The notes below the pieces were generated by a model that worked only from the letters and a program-made list of their open reading frames with translations, ran no database searches and had not been told where the DNA came from. Both the position numbers and the translations under genes were made by a program. A stretch of DNA of 5,275 bases from Roseimaritima sp. (GTDB lineage Bacteria > Planctomycetota > Planctomycetia > Pirellulales > Pirellulaceae): positions 1-5,275 of the forward strand of contig SLFV01000473.1 of assembly GCA_007124075.1 (NCBI GenBank). The letters run 5' to 3'. Numbering within the stretch: position 1 is the stretch's first letter; each line of letters opens with the position of its first letter. Positions 1 through 5,275 of this stretch are shown here, in pieces.

Positions 1-1
1 G

Positions 2-1210
2 GACCGCATCCGGCGGCGTTCGCTTGGCAGCGAAATTCCGATCGTCTTTGTCGGGCCCGCGCAGCCGGGTACGGAAAACAACGATCTACGTTCACCGGTA
101 CGCCGCCTGGAACAACCGGAAACATCGGTGGAGCATCTCCGGAATGAAGCCCTGTTGCGTTCATTTCGCGCGTTGGAACCGGCGCTACGGTTTGCGTTGT
201 TTCAGCCCGATGTGTCGATCCCTTTGGTGCGTGGCGATCCAGGTATCGAGTTGCGTGATCGGTTTACCTCCGCGTTGGATATTGTCCGCGCCGAAGCCTC
301 GCAGGTTTTTTCCGATCGCAGCATCCGCTACTTCGGGCCAATGCTTGGCTGGCAGGAAAACCCCGTCGCCCTCGTGTTGCAGCCAGCACCCGTCGGGGAG
401 GACTCCCCAGCCGAACGTTTGAACGCCATGCTGGAATCGCTCAGCATGTCTCGCGAAAGCGTTCGCAAACTGAGCGATCTGCAACGCCGACTGGGCGACC
501 GACGCTCCGTGGACCTAGTCTTGCTGCCCGTGGGTTCGGCTGAGCGGAATCTGGAAGACACGGTCTTGCAGATTCGTCAAATGCCACGTGGCACGACGCT
601 CCCGATTTTCGTTTTCGGTGGTCGTGATTCGGCACTTGCCGCGCAGGTCTATGAACAGCCTCTGCGACGACAAACACCGACGTCCGAGCCGACCGATTTG
701 GCGTCGGTTTTGCGCCCGGTTCTAGAAGCGGCACCGCTTCCGCCACTAGCGACGGATGAGCGGAGCGTTTTTGCCCACGAAGCAATAGCCCTCTTGGCTG
801 AAATCGCAACCGATCCCAAACTAAGCTTCTATGACTTACGGTCAGCGGGCGTTGAAAGGGCAATCGCGGGAGAATTGACCACTGGGGGCAGTGAGTTCAT
901 TACGTTATTTTCTGGCTTGGGAACACCGCAGTCCCAGGCCCGATTGGCAGAACTGGTTGCCTTGCCCTCCATTTCGATGCGAAATCGGGAACTGGCGTTG
1001 ACGGGATTTAAACGGTCCGTGGAGCGTTTTGGTAATCGGCTTTCCCGCAAGCAGGTGGCAGTACAATATGATCGCTACAATCAAGCTACCGAACCGGAAG
1101 TTACCGGAGCGCTGGGCGAACTGCTGGATTTCCTGGAAGCTCGGGTTCAGGACGAACGCAATGAGGGGATCCCGGTCGTGCGAACCGCAAGCGAACAGCA
1201 AACCGAATAG
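2..1210 (+). CDS. Uncharacterised protein with tandem pseudo-receiver segments and a helical C-terminus (5' end missing)
   Basis: The frame is open from the window edge (first full codon at base 2) to TAG at 1208-1210, giving 402 visible residues. A GTG at 128 is in frame, but coding character continues upstream of it, so it is probably not the start. Two segments resemble the last strands of response-regulator receivers: IPIVFVG near residue 12 and LPIFVFGG near residue 200. Each is followed, at identical spacing, by a Pro-hydrophobic-Arg-Arg motif (P32 and P220) resembling the receiver Lys-Pro site, but with Ser or Gln in place of Lys. Before the second lies VDLVLLP (residues 170-176), a receiver beta-3 strand with Pro where the phosphorylated Asp would be. 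Residues about 307-385 are a helical, HEAT-like stretch ending in a charged tail. I infer a non-phosphorylatable signalling or scaffold protein. I do not recognise a named family, and the function is unknown. No signal peptide can be assessed because the N-terminus is missing. Confidence 0.8.
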   Translation, partial: DRIRRRSLGSEIPIVFVGPAQPGTENNDLRSPVRRLEQPETSVEHLRNEALLRSFRALEPALRFALFQPDVSIPLVRGDPGIELRDRFTSALDIVRAEASQVFSDRSIRYFGPMLGWQENPVALVLQPAPVGEDSPAERLNAMLESLSMSRESVRKLSDLQRRLGDRRSVDLVLLPVGSAERNLEDTVLQIRQMPRGTTLPIFVFGGRDSALAAQVYEQPLRRQTPTSEPTDLASVLRPVLEAAPLPPLATDERSVFAHEAIALLAEIATDPKLSFYDLRSAGVERAIAGELTTGGSEFITLFSGLGTPQSQARLAELVALPSISMRNRELALTGFKRSVERFGNRLSRKQVAVQYDRYNQATEPEVTGALGELLDFLEARVQDERNEGIPVVRTASEQQTE

Positions 1211-1409
1211 CTGGGTTATCCGGTCTAACCACTTGCGTAAACTGTACACCAACGCGTTGCGGGCGCGTCCATGGACTCTCCCACGAACTAGCCGGTCACC
1301 CACGGGTGTTGCTGGCCGCAATCGGTTTGCGAAGAACGGTCACTATCCTGTGGCGGCGATTGAAAATTGTTTTTTTCCTCCCCACGCCTGTGTGTTCTGA
1401 CTAACTTTC
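1211..1409. other. Intergenic gap with small palindromes, no clear promoter
   Basis: This 199-bp gap separates the first gene from the sigma-54 activator. It holds a 5-bp inverted repeat (GGTTA 1214-1218, TAACC 1226-1230) just after the first stop codon. A near-continuous palindrome CACCC-AC-GGGTG follows at 1297-1308, and a run of seven T lies at 1370-1376. A 6-bp repeat pair (CAATCG 1319-1324, CGATTG 1357-1362) precedes the T run, but its 32-base loop makes it a poor terminator. I found no convincing sigma-70 or sigma-54 promoter and no Shine-Dalgarno site before the ATG at 1410. The 1297-1308 palindrome could be an operator, which is speculative. Confidence 0.4.
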
Positions 1410-2504
1410 ATGCCTACTTTCGGCGCTTCTTCCGCAGGTCCTTCCGGATCTCCGATACCGGGGATCATCGGTGCGTCGCCGACAATGGAGGCGGTCTATC
1501 GTGTCACCCGTAGGGTTGCCACCAGCAAGGCGTCGGTTTTGATACTCGGCGAAACCGGCGTCGGCAAGGAATTGATCGCCGGAGCGGTGCATCGGCTGAG
1601 CCATCGGCGCAATGGACCGTTCGTGCGAGTCAATTGTGGTGCGTTAAGTGAAAGTTTGCTGGAAAGTGAGTTGTTCGGGCATGTTCGCGGGGCCTACACC
1701 GGTGCGATCGCCAACCGCGAAGGGCGTTTCGAGGCGGCCCACCATGGCACGATTTTTCTGGACGAGATAAATAGCACCAGTTTGACCTTGCAGGTCAAGC
1801 TGCTGCGGGTGCTGCAAGAAGGTGAATTTCAGCGTGTCGGCGACACCACCACCATTCGCTCCGACGCGCGCGTGATCGCGGCCAGTAATCGTAATCTGAT
1901 GGAGGAGGTCCGTGCCGAACGGTTTCGCGAGGACTTGTACTGGCGGTTGAACGTCGTTCCTATTGAAATTCCGCCGCTGCGCGACCGTCGGGAAGACGTT
2001 TCCGCATTGGTGACTTTTTTCTTGGATTATTACAACGAACTGAATGATCGCTATGTTTCGCATATTGAACCTGCCGCCCTGGAGGCATTAAGCGATTATC
2101 ATTGGCCGGGAAATGTCCGGGAACTGCAAAACTACATCGAACGCGCTGTCGTGATGGCCGAGGGAGATGAGTTGACCGTGGATCTGCTGCCAGTCGAGGT
2201 TTCGGGAGTACGCGGGGTTGCGTCAGATGATGGTCAACCAGAGACGATAACGCCCGCCGATCTTGGAGCATTGACCAAGGCGGTCGTCTTGCAAGGCCTG
2301 AAGGAGGCGGAAGCAGAGGCAACCGACGTTCATAGCCGCATTGTTGATCGCGTGGAACGCGAGGTAATTTTGCAAGTTTTACGCGAATGCGATGGCGTGC
2401 AGACCCGGGCGGCAACGCGTTTAGGAATCAACCGCAATACGTTGCACAAAAAAATCAAAGATTACGAACTGGATCATTCAAACAACGGCGAGGCCGTTTC
2501 ATGA
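1410..2504 (+). CDS. Sigma-54-dependent transcriptional activator (AAA+ and Fis-type HTH, no receiver domain)
   Basis: This 364-residue protein is a bacterial enhancer-binding protein, which uses ATP hydrolysis to remodel sigma-54 RNA polymerase. The AAA+ domain fills residues about 18-250: Walker A GETGVGKE at 47-54, the sigma-54 contact loop as GAYTGA at 94-99 (usual form GAFTGA), Walker B GTIFLDE at 113-119, sensor I near 155-163, arginine-finger segment FREDLYWRLNV at 172-182, and sensor II WPGNVRELQN at 232-241. After a variable linker, residues about 316-352 form a Fis-type helix-turn-helix (RAATRLGINRNTLHKKI). Only about 20 Ser/Gly/Pro-rich residues precede the AAA+ domain, so there is no receiver, PAS or GAF sensor. 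The start is well bounded: an in-frame TGA at 1398-1400 lies just upstream and the AAA+ fold begins soon after. There is no visible Shine-Dalgarno site. The stop overlaps the ATG of the next gene. Targets and activating signal are unknown; control could be by expression level or a partner protein. Confidence 0.96.
   Translation: MPTFGASSAGPSGSPIPGIIGASPTMEAVYRVTRRVATSKASVLILGETGVGKELIAGAVHRLSHRRNGPFVRVNCGALSESLLESELFGHVRGAYTGAIANREGRFEAAHHGTIFLDEINSTSLTLQVKLLRVLQEGEFQRVGDTTTIRSDARVIAASNRNLMEEVRAERFREDLYWRLNVVPIEIPPLRDRREDVSALVTFFLDYYNELNDRYVSHIEPAALEALSDYHWPGNVRELQNYIERAVVMAEGDELTVDLLPVEVSGVRGVASDDGQPETITPADLGALTKAVVLQGLKEAEAEATDVHSRIVDRVEREVILQVLRECDGVQTRAATRLGINRNTLHKKIKDYELDHSNNGEAVS
2490..2493 (+). 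promoter_or_regulatory. Ribosome binding site for the PaaK-like ligase
   Basis: GAGG lies seven bases before the ATG at 2501, inside the end of the activator gene. It supports 2501 as the ligase start and rules against an in-frame ATG at 2387, which would overlap the helix-turn-helix coding region by more than 100 bases. The ATGA overlap (ATG 2501-2503, TGA 2502-2504) suggests translational coupling. Confidence 0.6.
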
Positions 2505-3808
2505 CTTCGCGGCGATTTCTCGAATCCGCACAGCAACGACAGCAAAGACGGCAGTGGTCGGAACCCCAATTGCGTGCGTATCAATTGCAGCGTTTCAACG
2601 AACTTCTATCGGTGGTGTTGCCCAACTCTGAATTTTATCAACGTAAGTATGGGCTTAGTCAGTTAGCGATTGACTCGGTGGACGAACTGCAGCAATTGCC
2701 AATGTTGACCAAAGACGAACTGGTTTCGGATCAACCCGGCAAACCCGCTGCGATTCATCACTTGCCCGCGACCAATTACGTTCGCTTTCATCAAACCAGC
2801 GGTACCAAAGGTCGCCCGTTACCGGTGCTTGACACGCGGCAGGATTGGCAATGGTGGCTGGATTGTTGGCAGTACGTTTTAGACGCGGCCGACGTCACAC
2901 CGCACGATCGTGTCGCGATGGCTTTCTCGTTTGGGCCTTTTATCGGCTTTTGGACGGCCAATGATGCCTTGCTGGCGCGCGGTGCGATGGTCATTCCCGC
3001 CGGTGGGATGAGTAGCGAGGCTCGCTTGCGTCTGATCCTTCATAGCGGTGCAACCATTTTGTGTGGCACACCCACCTACGTGATGCATCTGGCGGAGCTG
3101 GCTGCAATCGAGGGCCTGGACCTGACAGGCAGCCGCATTTCGCGGGTCATCGTTGCGGGTGAACCCGGGGGATCCATTGCCGAGGTTCGGGAGGCGATCG
3201 AGCATGCTTGGCGGGCACGTGTGATCGATCATGCCGGTGCCAGCGAACTGGGAGCCTGGGGCTTTGGTAGTCGGGACGGTTGCGGTCTGTACGTTTGTGA
3301 GCCCGAATTTATTGCCGAAACGCTGCAACCTGGAACCGACACGCCCGCAGCCGAGGGGGAATTGGCCGAGTTAGTCTTAACCGGACTGGGCCGCTTGGGA
3401 GGGCCAGCCATTCGCTATCGCACTGGCGACTTAGTCAGGGCCTCGCGCCGGCCCGACCTGGGCTGTAACTTCCTGCACTTGGATGGCGGGGTTGTGGGAC
3501 GTAATGACGACATGCTGGTCATTCGTGGCGTCAATCTGTTCCCCAGCGGGATCGAAGCAATCGTCCGTGCAATCGCCGGAATGGCCGAATACCGGATCCG
3601 CGTCACCAACCAACAAACCATGGATCAAGCCGAATTGGAAGTTGAGGTGGAACAGCGAGCGGCGCAGGACTTGGAGAAAGAAATCAAAGTCCGCACCGGA
3701 TTACGAATCCCCGTCCACAGCGTCCCCCATGGTTTCCTGCCCCGTAGTGAAACCAAATCTCAACGTGTCCTGGATCTCCGACAACCGCCGTTTAAGAGCG
3801 GTACGTAA
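2501..3808 (+). CDS. PaaK-like adenylate-forming ligase (phenylacetate-CoA ligase family)
   Basis: This 435-residue protein matches the size of PaaK-type enzymes, which activate a carboxylic acid with ATP to an acyl-AMP and then usually transfer it to coenzyme A in the cytoplasm. Visible motifs, in order: an N-terminal PaaK-type helical region with NSEFYQRKYG near 42-51; the P-loop TSGTKGRP at 99-106, with Lys where Thr is usual; the A5 region HAGASELGAWGF at 244-255; YRTGDLV at 306-312; GRNDDMLVIRGVNLFP at 333-348, the hinge region; and a short C-terminal domain ending in LPRSETKSQRVLD at 413-425, where K419 is the likely catalytic lysine. The essential motifs are present, so the enzyme is probably active. 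Phenylacetate is not a safe substrate call: no other phenylacetate-degradation gene is in view, and this family also includes ligases for other aromatic acids. The start at 2501 overlaps the activator stop by four bases. The two genes probably share a transcript, so the substrate pathway may be tied to the regulator. Confidence 0.93.
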   Translation: MTSRRFLESAQQRQQRRQWSEPQLRAYQLQRFNELLSVVLPNSEFYQRKYGLSQLAIDSVDELQQLPMLTKDELVSDQPGKPAAIHHLPATNYVRFHQTSGTKGRPLPVLDTRQDWQWWLDCWQYVLDAADVTPHDRVAMAFSFGPFIGFWTANDALLARGAMVIPAGGMSSEARLRLILHSGATILCGTPTYVMHLAELAAIEGLDLTGSRISRVIVAGEPGGSIAEVREAIEHAWRARVIDHAGASELGAWGFGSRDGCGLYVCEPEFIAETLQPGTDTPAAEGELAELVLTGLGRLGGPAIRYRTGDLVRASRRPDLGCNFLHLDGGVVGRNDDMLVIRGVNLFPSGIEAIVRAIAGMAEYRIRVTNQQTMDQAELEVEVEQRAAQDLEKEIKVRTGLRIPVHSVPHGFLPRSETKSQRVLDLRQPPFKSGT

Positions 3809-3831
3809 GCCAAAAGAAAGAAACTAATGTA

Positions 3832-3860
3832 TTGACACGGTAGGCCGATGCGGATAGCTT
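3832..3860 (+). promoter_or_regulatory. Candidate sigma-70-type promoter for the DUF1559 gene
   Basis: A perfect -35 hexamer TTGACA (3832-3837) is followed after 17 bases by TAGCTT (3855-3860), which matches only three of six -10 positions. It lies 23 bases after the ligase stop, in the right place to drive the DUF1559 gene. Transcription would begin near 3867, just before the inverted repeat at 3871. The weak -10 keeps confidence low. Confidence 0.35.
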
Positions 3861-3870
3861 CAACTTGCGG

Positions 3871-3950
3871 CGCGTGCCCACCCATCCCGTCCCTTTGGCT
3901 GATTTGTAACGGTTTTTTGGTGATCGATTCAAAGAGAGTGGGGGCACGCG
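3871..3950 (+). repeat. Long-range inverted repeat in the leader of the DUF1559 gene
   Basis: CGCGTGCCC (3871-3879) is perfectly complementary to GGGCACGCG (3942-3950), with 62 bases between the arms. A second, nested pair sits inside: CTTTG (3893-3897) with CAAAG (3930-3934). A pyrimidine- and T-rich stretch follows from about 3962. If RNA starts near 3867, the outer stem would form the very 5' end of the leader. It could be a structured leader, a long-loop attenuator or a chance repeat. I do not recognise it as a known riboswitch class. Confidence 0.4.
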
Positions 3951-3984
3951 GAACCAAGTATGTATTTCTTTTTCTTCAGTCTTC

Positions 3985-3988
3985 GGAG
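3985..3988 (+). promoter_or_regulatory. Ribosome binding site favouring ATG 3997
   Basis: GGAG lies eight bases before the ATG at 3997, a good Shine-Dalgarno distance. The alternative GTG at 4039 has no comparable site. This is the main reason for preferring the 3997 start of the DUF1559 gene. Confidence 0.5.
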
Positions 3989-3996
3989 ATTCTGCA

Positions 3997-5070
3997 ATGG
4001 TTTTTTGTTCTCCTCGGACGCCACGTGGTAGTGACCACGTGAATCGTCAAAAATCAGGTTTCACATTGGTCGAGCTGCTAGTGGTGATCGCGATTATCGG
4101 GGTTTTGGTGGGGTTGCTGCTGCCGGCTGTTCAAGCGGCCCGCGAAGCGGCACGCAGGATGAGCTGCTCCAATAATCTGAAGCAAATCGGCTTGGCCCTG
4201 CACAACTACCACGATATCCACAATGCACTTCCCCCCGCGCGTGTCCGAGATCGCAATTGCGGTGCAGACTCCTGGGTAACTAGCAACATTGGCTGGCAAG
4301 CCAGGATTCTTCCGCAAATGGAGCAAAGTCCCATTTTTGATCAAATTGATTTTCGGATTTATCCAGGATGGGGAGGAGTCAATGCCGCCGTGCGTGATAT
4401 TGAGCTTCCCGCATACCGTTGCCCCAGCGATCCAGGCAAAGGCAATCTTGTTTGGGTTGATCCAGGCGGCGTGCGTCGCACGGGACCGAATCCCAACGGT
4501 GTCTACGGAACCAATAACTACGCTGCGTGCGTTGGCCACGACACTCGCTTACGGGAGTCGACGAATCTTGGCTTGGTTCGCGGATGGGCGATGGCGCTTA
4601 TGCCTAGCTGCACCGATAGGTCGGGGCGTGGGAATGTTGGTTTTCGTGATTTTTTAGACGGGACTTCCAACACGCTTTTGGTTAGTGAAATATTGATTGG
4701 CCATCCAAGCATCAATACAAACAGTGACTATGAGAACTCTCCCGACCTAGTCACACAAGATGATAACGGCTGTAACGCAACCAACTATTTGAGTGGAGCT
4801 ACCGAGCGTGCAACGGGAAACTCTTGGTTTCGTGGGTATTTTGCTTGGGAGATGACTTTTACCAGCTTAATGACTCCGAATTCGCGCCTTCCAAGCTGTG
4901 GTGCGAATACGGAAAGAGTTCTGTTTGCATCGCGCAGTTTGCACCCGGGCGGTGTTCAGTCTGCAATGGGCGATGGATCTGTCAGATTTTTCTCCGAAAC
5001 CATTGACTGGAACACCTGGCGTTTCCTGGGTGGAACGAAAGATGGCGTTGCGGTCCAGGTCGATAACTAA
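3997..5070 (+). CDS. DUF1559 protein with prepilin-type N-terminal cleavage/methylation motif
   Basis: A 357-residue member of the DUF1559 family, very abundant in Planctomycetes and thought to be secreted or envelope-associated; its molecular function is not established. The type IV prepilin-like signal is clear: GFTLVELL with cleavage expected between G21 and F22, the conserved Glu at +5 (E26), then a hydrophobic helix to about residue 43 and the family's AAREAARRMSCSNNLKQIGL stretch. Mid-protein RCPSDPG is also typical. Near the C-terminus, H316 and D326-G327 form the H-X9-DG motif seen in this family, followed by FLGGTKDG. A prepilin peptidase would be needed for processing, but none is in view. 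The start is uncertain: ATG 3997 has a GGAG site and gives a 21-residue leader; in-frame GTG 4039 would give a compact MNRQKSG leader, more typical of the family. A perfect hairpin overlaps that GTG. The downstream neighbour is a lipoprotein gene, a common companion of DUF1559 genes. Confidence 0.95.
   Translation: MVFCSPRTPRGSDHVNRQKSGFTLVELLVVIAIIGVLVGLLLPAVQAAREAARRMSCSNNLKQIGLALHNYHDIHNALPPARVRDRNCGADSWVTSNIGWQARILPQMEQSPIFDQIDFRIYPGWGGVNAAVRDIELPAYRCPSDPGKGNLVWVDPGGVRRTGPNPNGVYGTNNYAACVGHDTRLRESTNLGLVRGWAMALMPSCTDRSGRGNVGFRDFLDGTSNTLLVSEILIGHPSINTNSDYENSPDLVTQDDNGCNATNYLSGATERATGNSWFRGYFAWEMTFTSLMTPNSRLPSCGANTERVLFASRSLHPGGVQSAMGDGSVRFFSETIDWNTWRFLGGTKDGVAVQVDN
4022..4041 (+). repeat. 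Perfect 8-bp hairpin over the alternative start codon
   Basis: CACGTGGT (4022-4029) and ACCACGTG (4034-4041) are exact reverse complements around the four-base loop AGTG. The right arm ends with the GTG (4039-4041) that could start the DUF1559 protein. In RNA this could hide that start; in DNA it is a strong palindrome with CACGTG in each arm that a dimeric regulator could bind. It is also translated if ATG 3997 is used. Confidence 0.6.
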
Positions 5071-5089
5071 TTGAATGATTCGTTCGTTT

Positions 5090-5114
5090 GCAAATTAACT
5101 TTGCGTTTTTGTTT
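5090..5114 (+). terminator. Weak terminator-like hairpin between the DUF1559 and lipoprotein genes
   Basis: GCAAA (5090-5094) pairs with TTTGC (5100-5104) across a five-base loop, followed by five T (5106-5110), a G and three more T. The stem is short and AT-rich, so termination would be inefficient; it may only lower expression of the downstream lipoprotein gene. Confidence 0.3.
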
Positions 5115-5158
5115 GTTGCGTCATGTCGTTGGTCAGGTGTTTTGTTTTCCGACTGGAT

Positions 5159-5163
5159 GGAGG
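5159..5163 (+). promoter_or_regulatory. Ribosome binding site of the lipoprotein gene
   Basis: GGAGG lies five bases before the ATG at 5169. It is the strongest Shine-Dalgarno site in the window and confirms this short, edge-truncated reading frame as a real gene start. Confidence 0.7.
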
Positions 5164-5168
5164 TTCGT

Positions 5169-5275
5169 ATGCGACAAATACTGTTGCGTTTACGTTTTGT
5201 TTCGGCCTGCTGTGTGCTTCTGGTTCCGATTATTTCCGCGACCGGCTGTGGGCCGGGAGGAACCCCGGCGCCGCC
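5169..5275 (+). CDS. Putative lipoprotein, N-terminal part (3' end outside window)
   Basis: The first 35 codons are visible. The protein begins with Met, basic residues R2, R7 and R9, and a hydrophobic core from about residue 10 to 22 (FVSACCVLLVPII). It then reaches SATGC, with C27 as the likely lipidated cysteine of a type II signal peptide. The -3 position is Ala rather than the common Leu, which is tolerated. A Gly/Pro-rich stretch follows (GPGGTPAP), as in many planctomycete lipoproteins. The mature protein would be membrane-anchored in the envelope. The gene starts 98 bases after the DUF1559 stop. Small lipoproteins, often with a carboxypeptidase-regulatory-like beta-sandwich, frequently sit behind DUF1559 genes in this phylum, but the mature domain is not visible here, so its class is unknown. 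Confidence 0.75.
   Translation, partial: MRQILLRLRFVSACCVLLVPIISATGCGPGGTPAP

Noticed and set aside
128..130. GTG as the start of the first gene
   Set aside because: The same frame is open for 42 further codons to the window edge, and that stretch contains a receiver-like strand repeated later in the protein, so it is coding.
1312..1330. Sigma-54 promoter candidate (TGGC followed by TTTGC)
   Set aside because: The GG and GC elements are 13 bases apart rather than the required 10; other partial matches in the gaps also had wrong spacing.
1319..1376. Terminator formed by CAATCG/CGATTG plus the T run before the activator gene
   Set aside because: The 6-bp stem has a 32-base loop and is separated from the T run by seven bases, so it is not a credible intrinsic terminator.
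1644..2063. Open frames on the minus strand, here and elsewhere in the window
   Set aside because: They lie opposite strongly conserved + strand domains, show no recognisable motifs, and fit chance open frames in GC-rich coding DNA.
2387..2500. In-frame upstream ATG (2387) as an extended start for the PaaK-like ligase
   Set aside because: It would overlap the conserved helix-turn-helix coding part of the activator, while ATG 2501 has a GAGG site and gives a normal PaaK N-terminus.
3784..3802. Terminator at the end of the ligase gene (ACCGC and GCGGT)
   Set aside because: The stem is only 5 bp with a 9-base loop, lies inside the coding region, and is followed by an A-rich rather than T-rich stretch.
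3848..4042. Short + strand open frame across the gap before the DUF1559 gene
   Set aside because: No ribosome site or recognisable features; it runs through the inverted repeat and overlaps the DUF1559 start in another frame.

Overview
The window reads as a piece of a planctomycete chromosome, probably from the Pirellulaceae side of the phylum. The main evidence is the 3996-5070 gene, a DUF1559 protein with a prepilin-type N-terminus and a C-terminal H-X9-DG motif, a family massively expanded in Planctomycetes. A small lipoprotein gene directly behind it, weak or absent Shine-Dalgarno sites at some genes, and moderate GC content fit the same picture. The genus is inference. All recognisable genes lie on the + strand, and I saw no RNA gene, insertion sequence, CRISPR array or integration scar.

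Layout. (1) 2-1210: the 3' part of a larger gene for a protein with two degenerate response-regulator receiver-like segments and a helical tail; its start is outside the window. (2) 1211-1409: a 199-bp gap with small palindromes but no clear promoter. (3) 1410-2504: a sigma-54-dependent AAA+ activator with a Fis-type DNA-binding helix-turn-helix and no N-terminal sensor domain. (4) 2501-3808: a PaaK-like (phenylacetate-CoA ligase family) adenylate-forming enzyme whose ATG overlaps the activator's TGA by four bases. (5) 3809-3996: a 188-bp gap with a candidate sigma-70-type promoter followed by a long-range inverted repeat. (6) 3997-5070: the DUF1559 pseudopilin-like protein, with a perfect 8-bp hairpin across its alternative start codon. 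(7) 5071-5168: a T-rich gap with a weak terminator-like hairpin. (8) 5169 to the window end: the first 35 codons of a lipoprotein.

How the genes fit together. The activator and ligase form a translationally coupled pair, so a sigma-54 regulator and an acyl-CoA ligase of unknown substrate are made together. I found no convincing sigma-54 promoter here, so the regulator's targets are probably elsewhere. The DUF1559 protein and the lipoprotein look like a separate envelope-related transcription unit. No complete novel defence or mobile system is visible. The items most worth a second look are the coupled regulator-ligase pair, the structured leader before the DUF1559 gene, and the pseudo-receiver duplication in the first gene.
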